A stretch of 64,000 nucleotides of DNA from Murinocardiopsis flavida (lineage in GTDB: Bacteria > Actinomycetota > Actinomycetes > Streptosporangiales > Streptosporangiaceae): NCBI RefSeq assembly GCF_003014485.1, contig NZ_PYGA01000005.1, forward strand, positions 1-64,000. The letters are read 5' to 3'. Positions 31,141-39,456 of the stretch are shown one piece after another. Each line of letters opens with the position of its first letter. The first letter of the stretch is position 1. The position numbers were made by a program, and so were the translations under genes. The notes beneath the pieces are model-generated. The model did not search any database and was not told the DNA's origin. It saw only the letters and a program-made list of their open reading frames with translations.

Positions 31141-31317
31141 ATGGACGCCACCACCCGCGGACCTTGGGGCGCCGCCGCCGCGGCGCCGCAGAGGCGCGGC
31201 ACGCCCGCACCCTTCGTTGTTCCCGGCACCGCGCCGGTCCCGCCCGCGTTCGGGCCGGGCACGCCGCGGCCGCCGGCGCCAGGGGGCGGTCGGACTCCGG
31301 GGGGTGTCACGTGTTGA
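31141..31317 (+). CDS. Possible 58-residue small protein coupled to the kinase gene
   Basis: The frame starts MDATTRGPWG, has a Pro/Gly/Ala-rich middle and ends ...GGGRTPGGVTC at a stop that overlaps the GTG start of the kinase gene, the arrangement of translational coupling. AAAGGA lies ten bases before the ATG, and about 83 percent of codons end in G or C. No family is recognised. It could be a leader peptide, a small membrane-free partner, or a RiPP-like precursor with a terminal cysteine; the last is speculative. It may instead be non-coding, with the kinase translated alone. Confidence 0.42.
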   Translation: MDATTRGPWGAAAAAPQRRGTPAPFVVPGTAPVPPAFGPGTPRPPAPGGGRTPGGVTC

Positions 31318-32549
31318 ACGGAGAGACCAGCTACCTGACGGATCTCGCAGAAGTGCTGTGGCCGTGCGGCGGGCTGCTCGGCCGGGGCGGCGACACCGCG
31401 GCCCTGACCCGGACGGCCGCGCCGCGCCCCCGCGCCGAGATCCGCGAATACCTGCCGGTGCCGTCGGCCCGCAACCCGCGCGTCATCCTCCCCGCGACCA
31501 ACCGGTACGCGGCGATCCGCGGCATCTCCGCGTTCGCCCAGCACCACTCGCTGCGGGAACGCATGCGGACCGCGGTCCTGACCACCGCGTTCGCCAGCGG
31601 CTTCGCCCCATTGGTGCTCCGCGACCGGCTGCACGTCGCCGCCGGCCCGACCATCGAGCGCGAGCTGTCGGCGGCGCTCGACCGCGACGTGATCATCGCC
31701 ATCCACGTCGGGCCGCCGCGCGCCAACCGCAAACCGGTCCTGCTGCTGCTCACCCCGGCCGGGCGCATCATCGGCTACGCCAAGATCGGCGTGAACGACC
31801 TCACGACGCGCCTCGTCCTGGCCGAGACACGGGCGCTGCGGCGGCTCACCGACGCGAACCTGCCGCACATGACCGTCCCCCGGCTGCTGCACGCCGGCGA
31901 CTGGAACGGGCGCCCCATGCTCGTCCAGGAGGCGCTGCCCGTCGGCGGCCAGACCGACCGGCCGACCCGGCACCAGCTGCTGCGCTGCGTCACCCAGATC
32001 TGCGGCATCGACGCCGTGACCCGCCGCCCGCTGGCGGGCAGCCGCTACCGGGAGTCGCTGCGGGACCGCGTCGCCGCCCTGGGCGCGCGTCCCGAGGCGG
32101 CCGCGCTGCGCACGGCCCTGCACCGGCTGCCCGACGTCCAGATGCCGTTCGGCGCCTGGCACGGCGACCTCACGCGGTGGAACATCGCGAGTACGCCGCG
32201 GCGCGCGTTCGTCTGGGACTGGGAGCGGCTGACCTTCGACGTGCCCGTCGGGTTCGACGCGCTGCACTACGAACTGAACGAGGCCGTCCAGGCCGGCGTG
32301 GACACCGGCGTGCACCGCTGGCTCGACAGCGGCGCGCGGCTGCTGCGCGACCCCATGCTCGGCCGGGTCGGCCCGCGCCACGAGTCGGTGTCGACCGTCA
32401 TGGCGCTGTACCTCATCGACCTGGCGACCCGGTTCCTGCACGACCGGCAGGCCGAGGGCGGCGGCAGGGGCGCCGCGGTGGACGACTGGATGCTGCCCGC
32501 GATCGCCGGGCTGGAGGAGCGGGCGGCCCGCGAGGCGGCCGGGCGGTAG
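31311..32549 (+). CDS. APH-like phosphotransferase / kinase
   Basis: A 412-residue protein of the protein-kinase-like phosphotransferase fold. The catalytic loop is FGAWHGDLTRWNIAS (HGD-x4-N, about residue 283) and the metal-binding aspartate is in FVWDWERL just after it; the nucleotide-binding lobe is weakly conserved (IIGYAKIGVNDLTTRLVLAE). Such proteins phosphorylate sugars, choline or aminoglycosides. The GTG at 31311 was chosen for GGGGTG upstream and overlap with the preceding small ORF. The glycosyltransferase fusion follows, suggesting a sugar or glycan acceptor. No resistance role can be inferred. Confidence 0.8.
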   Translation: MLNGETSYLTDLAEVLWPCGGLLGRGGDTAALTRTAAPRPRAEIREYLPVPSARNPRVILPATNRYAAIRGISAFAQHHSLRERMRTAVLTTAFASGFAPLVLRDRLHVAAGPTIERELSAALDRDVIIAIHVGPPRANRKPVLLLLTPAGRIIGYAKIGVNDLTTRLVLAETRALRRLTDANLPHMTVPRLLHAGDWNGRPMLVQEALPVGGQTDRPTRHQLLRCVTQICGIDAVTRRPLAGSRYRESLRDRVAALGARPEAAALRTALHRLPDVQMPFGAWHGDLTRWNIASTPRRAFVWDWERLTFDVPVGFDALHYELNEAVQAGVDTGVHRWLDSGARLLRDPMLGRVGPRHESVSTVMALYLIDLATRFLHDRQAEGGGRGAAVDDWMLPAIAGLEERAAREAAGR

Positions 32550-32564
32550 GGCGGAGACGAGATC

Positions 32565-32581
32565 AACACTAAAAGTAATCG
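32565..32581. promoter_or_regulatory. 17-bp element, copy B, at the glycosyltransferase promoter
   Basis: AACACTAAAAGTAATCG is the reverse-orientation partner of the element at 31080-31096. TACAGT at 32588-32593 could be the -10 box, putting transcription start at about the ATG at 32599. The element would then cover the -35 region, as expected for an activator or an alternative sigma factor. Confidence 0.5.
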
Positions 32582-32598
32582 TAAAACTACAGTAAGTT

Positions 32599-34155
32599 AT
32601 GCGACCATGGGCGCATGTCCGCTTCCCAGGCCCGCCCCGCCACACCCGTTGGGCTGCTCCTGTGACCGAACCGAACGGCGCACCGGCCCCTGACGACCGC
32701 CCCCTGGTCCTCGTGACCATCGGGACCAACCACCACCCGTTCGGACGGCTGGTCGACTGGGCCGACCACTACGCGCGCCGGCACCCCCGCGTCCGCGTCC
32801 TCATCCAGCACGGCCGCACCCGGCCGCCGGTGTCGGCCGAAGCGGCCGCCTACCTCGACCGCGACCGCCTCGCGGCCCTCATGGACGAGGCGGCCGCCGT
32901 GGTCACCCACGGCGGCCACGCCTCCATCACCGCGGCGCGCCGGGCCGGGCGGCTGCCGATCGCCGTCGCCCGCGACCCCGAACTCGGCGAGCACGTCGAC
33001 GACCACCAGCTCCGCTTCGTCACCCGGCTCGACGACGCCGGCGTCGTCCGCTCCTGCGCCAGCTCCCAGCAATTCGCCGCGACCCTCGACACCGCCCTCA
33101 CCCGGCCCGGCGGGTTCCGCGTCGGCGGCGTCCCCGACCCCGGCGCCGCGGTACGCCGCGCCGTCGACCTCACCGACCTGCACGCCGCCCCGCGCGCCCG
33201 CAGCACCGCACAGCGCCCGCTGCCGCCCGCCGGGTCCTTCGGCCCGCCCTGGCCCGAGGTGACCGTGGTCGTCCCCACCCGGGGCCGCCCCGACCTGCTG
33301 CGCACCGCGCTGCGCGGCATCACCGTGCAGGACTACCCCGGCCGGATCACCACCCTCGTCGTCCACGACCACGAGGAACCCGACCACACCCTGTCCGACG
33401 ACAACGGCGACCGCCCCGTCCTCGTCCTGCGCAACACCCTGTCCCCCGGGCTGGCCGGCGCCCGCAACACCGGGGTCCTCGCCGCCGACACCGAACTCGT
33501 CGCGTTCTGCGACGACGACGACGAATGGCTGCCCCAGAAGCTCCGCGCCCAGGTCGAGGTCATGCGCGCCGAACCCGACACAGAACTCGTGAGCTGCGGC
33601 ATCACCGCGGTCCACCAAGGCGGCACAACGCCGCGGGTCCTGAACCGCACCACCGTCGGCTTCGGCGACCTGCTCCGCTCCAACACCACCCCGCTGCACC
33701 CCTCGACGTTCCTGCTCCGCCGCGACGCGCTCGTCCACGGCTGCGGGCTGGTCAGCGAGGAGATCCCGGGCAGCTACGGGCACGACTACGAGCTGCTGCT
33801 CCGACTCGCCCAGCGCGCGCCGGTGCGCAACATCCCGGTGGCGGCCGTCCGCGTGCTGCGGCACCGCCACCCGCACGGCGACGGGCGGTGGAGATCGGTG
33901 TCCATCGCGCTGCGCTGGCTGCTGTCGGAATACCCCGAGTTCCGGCTGGTGCCCGCCGGGCACGCCCGCATCGCCGGCCGGATCGCGTTCGCCGAAGCGG
34001 CGTCGGGCCGCCGCGCGCCCGCGCTCGAATGGGCGGTCGCCGCACTGCGCCGCCGCCCCTTCGAAGGGCGCGGCTACCTGGCGCTCGCCGTCGCCTGCGG
34101 GGTGCCCGCCGGGACCGTGCTGCGCACACTGCACCGGATCGGCAGAGGGCCGTGA
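32599..34155 (+). CDS. Two-domain glycosyltransferase (GT28 C-terminal-like plus GT2)
   Basis: A 518-residue fusion. Residues about 35-180 resemble the C-terminal nucleotide-sugar domain of GT28/Alg13-type enzymes (LVTIGTNHHPFGRLVDWAD, then VVTHGGHASITAARRAGR, the donor-binding loop). Residues about 215-480 are a GT2-type transferase (VTVVVPTRGRPDLLRTALRG, the metal site FCDDDDEW, and a C-terminal GHDYELLLRL). The two domains are normally separate proteins. A leaderless ATG at 32599 fits the promoter-like upstream sequence; a GTG at 32662 is an alternative. It follows the kinase by 50 bases and converges on cysN. No membrane segment is evident, so it is probably cytoplasmic. Confidence 0.82.
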   Translation: MRPWAHVRFPGPPRHTRWAAPVTEPNGAPAPDDRPLVLVTIGTNHHPFGRLVDWADHYARRHPRVRVLIQHGRTRPPVSAEAAAYLDRDRLAALMDEAAAVVTHGGHASITAARRAGRLPIAVARDPELGEHVDDHQLRFVTRLDDAGVVRSCASSQQFAATLDTALTRPGGFRVGGVPDPGAAVRRAVDLTDLHAAPRARSTAQRPLPPAGSFGPPWPEVTVVVPTRGRPDLLRTALRGITVQDYPGRITTLVVHDHEEPDHTLSDDNGDRPVLVLRNTLSPGLAGARNTGVLAADTELVAFCDDDDEWLPQKLRAQVEVMRAEPDTELVSCGITAVHQGGTTPRVLNRTTVGFGDLLRSNTTPLHPSTFLLRRDALVHGCGLVSEEIPGSYGHDYELLLRLAQRAPVRNIPVAAVRVLRHRHPHGDGRWRSVSIALRWLLSEYPEFRLVPAGHARIAGRIAFAEAASGRRAPALEWAVAALRRRPFEGRGYLALAVACGVPAGTVLRTLHRIGRGP

Positions 34156-34165
34156 CCGCCCACTG

Positions 34166-35434
34166 CTACTCGGCGCCGACGACCATCCCCGCGCCCACCG
34201 TGGTGTTGGTGTGCTCGTCGATGAGCACGAACCCGCCCGTGAACCGGTTCCGCTTGTACTCGTCGACGAAGAGCGGCTGGGTGACCCGCAGGCACACCCG
34301 GCCGATCTCGTTCAGCGCGAGCGCGTCCGCCTCCTCGTCGCGGTGCAGCGTGTTGACGTCCAGCCGGTACCGGAGGTCGCGCACCACCACCTTCGCGGTC
34401 CGCGTCGTGTGCTTGACGACGAGCCTGCTGCGCGGGGTCAGCGTGCGGCTCTCCGACATCCAGCACACCATCGCCTCCAGGTCCTGGGTGACCACGGGCC
34501 TGTTGTTGGGCCGGGAGATCATGTCGCCGCGCGAGATGTCGAGGTCGTCGGCGAGTTGCAGGGTGACCGACATCGGAGGGAACGCCTCGGCGACGTCGCC
34601 GTCCGCCGTGCTGATGCGCGAGATGTGGGTGGTCAGCCCCGACGGCAGGTGCACGACCTCGTCACCCGGCTTCAGCACGCCACCGGCGACCTGCCCGGCA
34701 TAGCCGCGGTAGTCGTGCAGCTCCGGGTCGTCGGCCTTGTTCGGCCGCACCACGTACTGCACGGGGAACCGCACGTCGATCAGGTTGCGGTCGGAGGCGA
34801 TGTGCACGTTCTCCAGGTGGTGCAGCAGCGACGGGCCGTCGTACCACGGCATGTTCATCGAGCGGTCGACCACGTTGTCGCCGAGCAGTGCCGACAGCGG
34901 GATGAACGTCAGGTCGGGGACGTCGAGCTTCGTCGCGAACGCCGAGAACTCCCGCTTGATCTCCTCGAAGCGCTCCTGCGAGTAGTCGACCAGGTCCATC
35001 TTGTTCACGGCCAGCACCAGGTGCGGCACCTGGAGCAGGGTGGCGAGGAACGCGTGGCGGCGGCTCTGCTCCTGGAGCCCCTTGCGGGCGTCGACCAGGA
35101 TGACGGCGAGGTCGGAGGTCGAGGCCCCGGTGACCATGTTGCGCGTGTACTGGATGTGGCCCGGGGTGTCGGCGATGATGAAGGTGCGCCGCGGCGTCGC
35201 GAAGTACCGGTACGCCACATCGATGGTGATGCCCTGCTCGCGCTCCGCCCGCAGGCCGTCGGTGAGCAGCGCCAGGTTGGTCTGCTCCTCGCCGCGGGTG
35301 CGGCTGGTCCGCTCGACCGCGTCGAGCTGGTCTTCGAAAATGGACTTCGAGTCGTACAGCAGCCGGCCGATCAGCGTGCTCTTTCCGTCGTCGACGGAGC
35401 CGGCCGTGGCGAAGCGCAGGATGTCTGTTGTCAT
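34166..35434 (-). CDS. cysN: Sulfate adenylyltransferase subunit 1 (GTPase)
   Basis: A 422-residue CysN, the GTPase that drives APS formation by CysD. It is EF-Tu-like: P-loop GSVDDGKSTLIGRLLYDSKS near residue 12, switch region GITIDVAYRYF, DTPGH near 90 and NKMDLVDY near 145, then two beta-barrel domains. No APS-kinase domain is attached, unlike the CysNC fusion of mycobacteria; the APS kinase is encoded separately at 22.6-24.1 kb. The ATG at 35434 has only a weak ribosome site. Third gene of cysQ-cysD-cysN. Confidence 0.94.
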   Translation of the reverse strand: MTTDILRFATAGSVDDGKSTLIGRLLYDSKSIFEDQLDAVERTSRTRGEEQTNLALLTDGLRAEREQGITIDVAYRYFATPRRTFIIADTPGHIQYTRNMVTGASTSDLAVILVDARKGLQEQSRRHAFLATLLQVPHLVLAVNKMDLVDYSQERFEEIKREFSAFATKLDVPDLTFIPLSALLGDNVVDRSMNMPWYDGPSLLHHLENVHIASDRNLIDVRFPVQYVVRPNKADDPELHDYRGYAGQVAGGVLKPGDEVVHLPSGLTTHISRISTADGDVAEAFPPMSVTLQLADDLDISRGDMISRPNNRPVVTQDLEAMVCWMSESRTLTPRSRLVVKHTTRTAKVVVRDLRYRLDVNTLHRDEEADALALNEIGRVCLRVTQPLFVDEYKRNRFTGGFVLIDEHTNTTVGAGMVVGAE

Positions 35435-35528
35435 TGCTGGCGTATCCAAAACGGTCGAGGGCGGGGCGGGGACTGGCAGGGGGGTACGGCGGGGCGGGGA
35501 CACGGCGGCGGTGCCGGGGCACCCGCCC

Positions 35529-36464
35529 TTAGAAGTACCCCTCGCGCTTGCGGTCCTCCATGGCGGCTTCGCTGGTGCGGTCGTCGGCGCGGGTCTGGCC
35601 CCGCTCGGTGATCCGGGTCGCCGCGATCTCCGCCATCACCTCGTCCAGCGCGACGGCCGCGGAGCGCACCGCCCCCGTGCAGGTCATGTCGCCCACCGTG
35701 CGGTAGCGCACGGTCGCCTCGAACAGCTCCTCGTCGTCGTCGCGCGTCACGAACGCGTTGTCGGCGAGCAGGATCCCGTCGCGCTCGAACACCCGGCGCT
35801 CATGCGAGAAGTAGATGGACGGGAGCTCCAGGCGCTCGCGGGCGATGTAGCCCCAAACGTCCAGCTCCGTCCAATTCGACAACGGGAACACCCGGATGTG
35901 CTCGCCCTGGTTGATACGGGTGTTGAAGGTGTTCCACAGCTCGGGCCGCTGGTTCTTGGGGTCCCACTGGCCGAACTCGTCGCGGAAGGAGAACATGCGC
36001 TCCTTCGCGCGCGCCTTCTCCTCGTCGCGCCGCGCACCGCCGAACGCCGCGGTGAACCCGTGCTCCTCGACCGCCTCCAGCAGCGCCGCGGTCTGCAAGC
36101 GGTTCCGGCTCGCCCAGCGCCCGGTGGTCTCGGTGACCTTGCCCGCGTCGATCTGCTCCTGGACGGAGGCCACCACCAGGCGCACCCCCGCCTCGGCCAC
36201 CCTGCGGTCGCGGAACTCCATGACCTCCGGGAAGTTGTGCCCGGTGTCGACATGCATGACCGGGAACGGGATCGGCGCCGGCCAGAACGCCTTCTCGGCC
36301 AGGCGCAGCATGACGATGGAGTCCTTGCCGCCGGAGAAGAGCAGAACGGGCCGCTCGAACTCGGCGGCGACCTCCCGCATGACGAAGATCGCCTCGGACT
36401 CCAGGAAGTCCAACTGCGAGAGCTGGTACCGCCCCTGCGGTGTGCGCTGCCCGGCCTGTGCCAT
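35529..36464 (-). CDS. cysD: Sulfate adenylyltransferase subunit 2
   Basis: A 311-residue CysD, the PAPS-reductase-fold subunit that makes APS from ATP and sulfate together with CysN. The P-loop is LLFSGGKDSIVMLRLAEKAF near residue 42; other signatures are HVDTGHNFPEVMEFRD, FGGARRDEEKARAKERMFSFRD and PLSNWTELDVWGYI, and the C-terminal YRTVGDMTCTGAVRS. The ATG at 36464 follows GTGAGGCG. It is 41 bases after cysQ and about 95 before cysN, so one operon. Confidence 0.96.
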   Translation of the reverse strand: MAQAGQRTPQGRYQLSQLDFLESEAIFVMREVAAEFERPVLLFSGGKDSIVMLRLAEKAFWPAPIPFPVMHVDTGHNFPEVMEFRDRRVAEAGVRLVVASVQEQIDAGKVTETTGRWASRNRLQTAALLEAVEEHGFTAAFGGARRDEEKARAKERMFSFRDEFGQWDPKNQRPELWNTFNTRINQGEHIRVFPLSNWTELDVWGYIARERLELPSIYFSHERRVFERDGILLADNAFVTRDDDEELFEATVRYRTVGDMTCTGAVRSAAVALDEVMAEIAATRITERGQTRADDRTSEAAMEDRKREGYF

Positions 36465-36505
36465 GAATATCGCCTCACGCTCGTACTGCTGAGCGGGGGG
36501 CGCCA

Positions 36506-37297
36506 TTACCCGCCCGCGTGTGGATCCGCACTGTCGAGGTCCGCGACGTCGCGGATACTGGCCAACAAGGTCGCCGACAATTCCGGTCGACAAACAAGGA
36601 TATCCGGAAGGGTCGGGTCGCTCTCGTTGTAGGTCAGCTCGGCGCCGTCGATCCGCGACGTGTGCATCCCCGCGGCCCGCGCCACGGCGACCGGCGCCGC
36701 ACTGTCCCACTCGAACTGCCCGCCCGCGTGCACATAGAGGTCGGCCATACCCAGCAGCACCGCGCAGATCTTGGCGCCGGCCGAACCCATGGGCATGATC
36801 TCCGCGCCCAACTGGGTGCCCATGCGCTGAACGAACTCCGGGGGGCGCGTCCTGCTCGTGGTGATGCGCAGCCGCTGGCCGGCCGGGCGCTCCTCGGGAA
36901 ACCACGGCGGATCGACCGTCGACAGCGTGCTGCCCATCGCCGGCAGCGATACCGCCCCGGCGGCGAGCACACCGTTCTCCCACAGGGCCACGTGCACCGC
37001 CCAATCGGTGCGGCCCTCCTCCGAGAACTCCCTGGTGCCGTCGAGCGGATCGATGATCCACACGCGGCGCGCCGACAGCCGCGCGGGGTCGTCCCGGCCC
37101 TCCTCCGACAGCACGGAATCGCTGGGCCGCAACCGGCCCAGCGCGGAGAACAGGAACTCGTGCGCGACCCGGTCGCCCAGGGTGCGCAGCACCTCCGGCT
37201 CCTCGAAGCCGCTGCGCACACGCAACCGCAGGAGCTGCTGACCGGCCTCTATGGCGAGATCGCGCGCCACTTCATGATCGTTTCGGATGGTGCTCAC
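36506..37297 (-). CDS. cysQ: 3'(2'),5'-bisphosphate nucleotidase
   Basis: A 263-residue member of the inositol-monophosphatase superfamily of the CysQ type. It removes the 3' phosphate of PAP or PAPS, recycling PAP left by sulfotransferases or PAPS reductase. Metal ligands are visible: SEEGRDD near residue 65, WIIDPLDGTREF near 80 (Asp-Pro-Leu-Asp-Gly) and EWDSAAPVAVARAAG near 200. The start is a GTG at 37297 with a weak ribosome site; no upstream ATG in frame is better. First gene of cysQ-cysD-cysN; its presence with APS-forming genes points to PAP turnover, hence sulfation or reductive assimilation. Confidence 0.93.
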   Translation of the reverse strand: MSTIRNDHEVARDLAIEAGQQLLRLRVRSGFEEPEVLRTLGDRVAHEFLFSALGRLRPSDSVLSEEGRDDPARLSARRVWIIDPLDGTREFSEEGRTDWAVHVALWENGVLAAGAVSLPAMGSTLSTVDPPWFPEERPAGQRLRITTSRTRPPEFVQRMGTQLGAEIMPMGSAGAKICAVLLGMADLYVHAGGQFEWDSAAPVAVARAAGMHTSRIDGAELTYNESDPTLPDILVCRPELSATLLASIRDVADLDSADPHAGG

Positions 37298-37735
37298 CGG
37301 ACTCAGTATGCTCCCGCCCTATGGATCACCGCTGACCATGCTCCGCACAGAACTCGGCCGCCGGGGGTCGACGACCAGTTTTCCACGTCGCGCGGATCGA
37401 GGCGGCCCGATTCCGCCGACGAGTCACCTGCCGACAACGCCGACCTGCCACAATCCCGCCAATTGTCGGAGACCGCAGCACTGCGGACGGCACGTGGGCC
37501 GTGCCCGCCGCGGTCGCATGGCGAGGCCCCGCGGCGTCCAGTGTCCATCGTAATGAACATGACGGCGGAGCACCCGCTCACCCGGGCGCGCGTGTCCTTT
37601 GTCTTGGTGCCGGCCCGTCAGCGCGCCGTGTGCGGTACCGCCCAAGGGGCCCGGCCCCTTTCGAACCCCGACCCCGCTACCGCGCCGTGTGCGGTACCGC
37701 CCAAGGGGCCCGGCCCCTTTCGAACCCCGACCCCG
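37298..37735. other. Gap between cysQ and pth with a tandem duplication
   Basis: No gene is seen. The part nearest cysQ (37298-37620) should hold its promoter; nothing specific was recognised. The part nearest pth is the 59-bp tandem duplication listed separately. Confidence 0.5.
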
Positions 37736-37757
37736 CTACCGCGCCGTGTGATAGACG
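37623..37757. repeat. 59-bp tandem duplication including the pth terminator
   Basis: Identical 59-bp units start at 37623 and 37682, and a third partial copy of ten or more bases (GCGCCGTGTG) starts at 37741 inside the pth gene. Each unit carries the inverted repeat AAGGGGC/GCCCCTT followed by T residues on one strand. The pth 3' end codons (His-Thr-Ala-Arg) are duplicated with it, so the copies arose from the gene end. Confidence 0.9.
37634..37728 (-). terminator. Duplicated pth terminator
   Basis: On the minus strand, each 59-bp unit has AAGGGGC-CGG-GCCCCTT, so two copies of the same hairpin lie one after another beyond the pth stop codon at 37736. Confidence 0.6.
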
Positions 37758-38404
37758 TTCTGCGCCTTCTCCAGACCGTCGCGGAGCACGGTCTCCACCG
37801 CGTCGGCGGCTCGCTCGACCGCCACGTCCAACTCCTTGCGCTCCGCGGCCGAGAAGTCCCGCAGCACATAGGTCGCCGCGTCCATGCGGCCGGGCGGGCG
37901 GCCGATCCCCACGCGCACCCGCACGTACTCCGGGGACGACAACGACGCCGACACCGACCGCAGGCCGTTGTGCCCGCCCGGCCCGCCGCCCCGCTTCAAC
38001 TTCAGCGCGCCGAACTCGATGTCCAACTCGTCGTGCACCACCAGCACACGTTCGACCGGCACCTTGTAGAACGAGGACAGGCCCGCCACCGGGCCGCCCG
38101 ACAGGTTCATGTACGTGCGCGGCTTCGCCAGCACCACCGGCACCCCCGCGACGCGGGTCTCCGCCACCTCGGCGTGCGCCTTGTGCGCCTTGAAACGCTC
38201 GCGCTCCCGCTCGGCCAGCGCGTCCACCACGAGGAAACCGACATTGTGCCGGTTCCCGGCGTACTTCGGCCCCGGGTTGCCCAACCCGACCACCAGCCAC
38301 CGCTGCGCATCCACCGACGTGCTCCCTGTCCCCTCATGCCCCGGATCCGCGCCCGGGAACGACGACGCGCGGCCTCCCAGCAATCGCTGAAAGAGACCGC
38401 GCAT
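37736..38404 (-). CDS. pth: Peptidyl-tRNA hydrolase
   Basis: A 222-residue bacterial Pth, which frees tRNA from peptidyl-tRNAs released early from the ribosome. The signatures are [21 protein letters not shown] (catalytic His of NRHNVG), [23 protein letters not shown] and [13 protein letters not shown]. The first 30 residues are an extra, poorly conserved stretch; the start could instead be a later GTG before [11 protein letters not shown]. The ATG at 38404 lies 32 bases after the rplY stop, so rplY-pth form an operon, the common actinobacterial order. Confidence 0.94.
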   Translation of the reverse strand: MRGLFQRLLGGRASSFPGADPGHEGTGSTSVDAQRWLVVGLGNPGPKYAGNRHNVGFLVVDALAERERERFKAHKAHAEVAETRVAGVPVVLAKPRTYMNLSGGPVAGLSSFYKVPVERVLVVHDELDIEFGALKLKRGGGPGGHNGLRSVSASLSSPEYVRVRVGIGRPPGRMDAATYVLRDFSAAERKELDVAVERAADAVETVLRDGLEKAQNVYHTAR

Positions 38405-38436
38405 CACGAACAGATCCCGTCGGAGTCGGCGACGCC

Positions 38437-39078
38437 CTACTCGGCGGCCGCTTCGGCCTTCTCCTCGCCGCCTTCGACGGCCTCAGGCTCGGCCGGAGCC
38501 TCGGTGTCGCTGGTGGTCTCGGCCTCCAGCTCCTCGTCGGTGCGCTCGGCGGCGACCGTGAGGACCAGGGTCTCGGGGTCGGAGATCAGCTCGACGCCGT
38601 TCGGCAGCTTCAGGTCGGCGGCGGTGACGTGCGCACCGGTCTCCATGCCCTCGATGGAGAACTCGACGCCATCGGGGATGTGGGTCGCCTCGGTCTCGAC
38701 CTCGACCTGCACGAGCTCCTGGTTCAGGACCCCGCCCGGCGCGATCTCGCCCACGAGGGTCACCGCGATCTCGACGGTGACCTTCTCGCCCTTCTTCACC
38801 ACCAGCAGGTCGACGTGCTCAAGGAAGCCCTTGATGGCGTCGCGCTGCACCGCCTTCGGCAGCACCAGGTTGTCGGCGCCCTCGACACCGTCGAGGCGCA
38901 GCAGCACGTTCGGGGTCTTCAGGGCGAGCATCAGGTCGTGACCCGGCAGCGTGATGTGGCGCGGGTCGGTCCCGTGGCCGTAGAGGACGGCCGGCACCTT
39001 ACCCGCGCGGCGAGCGCGGCGAGCGGCGCCCTTACCGAACTCGGTGCGCGGTTCGGCAGCGATGCGTACCTCGGACAC
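38437..39078 (-). CDS. rplY: 50S ribosomal protein L25/general stress protein Ctc
   Basis: A 213-residue long (TL5/Ctc-type) L25, which binds 5S rRNA. The N-terminal domain has [26 protein letters not shown] and the C-terminal beta domain [26 protein letters not shown]; the last 30 residues are acidic (EEKAEAAAE). The start is a GTG at 39078 with GGAG nine bases upstream. The leader immediately before it holds three CRISPR-repeat-like hairpins. First gene of rplY-pth. Confidence 0.95.
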   Translation of the reverse strand: MSEVRIAAEPRTEFGKGAARRARRAGKVPAVLYGHGTDPRHITLPGHDLMLALKTPNVLLRLDGVEGADNLVLPKAVQRDAIKGFLEHVDLLVVKKGEKVTVEIAVTLVGEIAPGGVLNQELVQVEVETEATHIPDGVEFSIEGMETGAHVTAADLKLPNGVELISDPETLVLTVAAERTDEELEAETTSDTEAPAEPEAVEGGEEKAEAAAE

Positions 39079-39094
39079 GACAAAACTCCTCGGG

Positions 39095-39186
39095 ATCGTC
39101 CCCGCATGCACGGGGAACACGACTTGATAGTTGGAACCACTCCCGCGTTTGCGGGGGAACCCCCGCCGAAAACGGGGAACACGACC
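39095..39186 (-). repeat. CRISPR-repeat-like hairpins in the rplY leader
   Basis: On the minus strand, three units share GTGTTCCCCG-type sequence with a short stem: GTGTTCCCCGTGCATGCGGGG (39095-39120), a second at 39133-39162 with stem CCCGC/GCGGG, and a partial third at 39164-39186. They resemble type I-E repeats, but the unit spacings are 42 and 20 bases, not the 61 of an array, so no true spacers remain. Confidence 0.5.
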
Positions 39187-39421
39187 GCGCCGCGCCACGT
39201 TGGAAGCGAGCTCACACACCCGCAGGGACGGGCCCCGCGGACGCGGGACACTCAGGCGATCCTACCGGCTCCGATGACGGCTCCGAACACGACCGGGCAG
39301 AGCCGGGGCGGCCTACCGCGGCCCCGGCCGGTCGGAAGGCCGTGCGTGGAGCGCCGGAGCACCCCCGCAACGGCACCTTCCGAAGGGTCCCATGACCACC
39401 ACGGATCACGTGCCGACACGA

Positions 39422-39440
39422 GCGCCCCGGGCCGGGGCGC
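39422..39440 (-). terminator. prs terminator
   Basis: GCGCCCC and GGGGCGC pair perfectly around GGGCC, 17 bases after the prs stop codon. Confidence 0.65.
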
Positions 39441-39456
39441 CCTGCCGCAACGCAGT

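Larger units (their letters stand above)
30918..31310. other. Region between mfd and the kinase unit
   Basis: It holds the mfd terminator, an AT-rich promoter-like stretch at about 31055-31115 with the 17-bp element (31080-31096), and a small ORF from 31141. All are listed separately. Confidence 0.5.

Noticed and set aside
31311-32549. Kinase gene as an aminoglycoside phosphotransferase
   Set aside because: Only the catalytic loop is shared with that fold; the neighbours concern glycans and sulfate activation, and the acceptor-binding region is not recognisable.
39095-39186. A functional CRISPR array
   Set aside because: Unit spacings of 42 and 20 bases leave no normal 33-base spacers, and there are no cas genes in the window.
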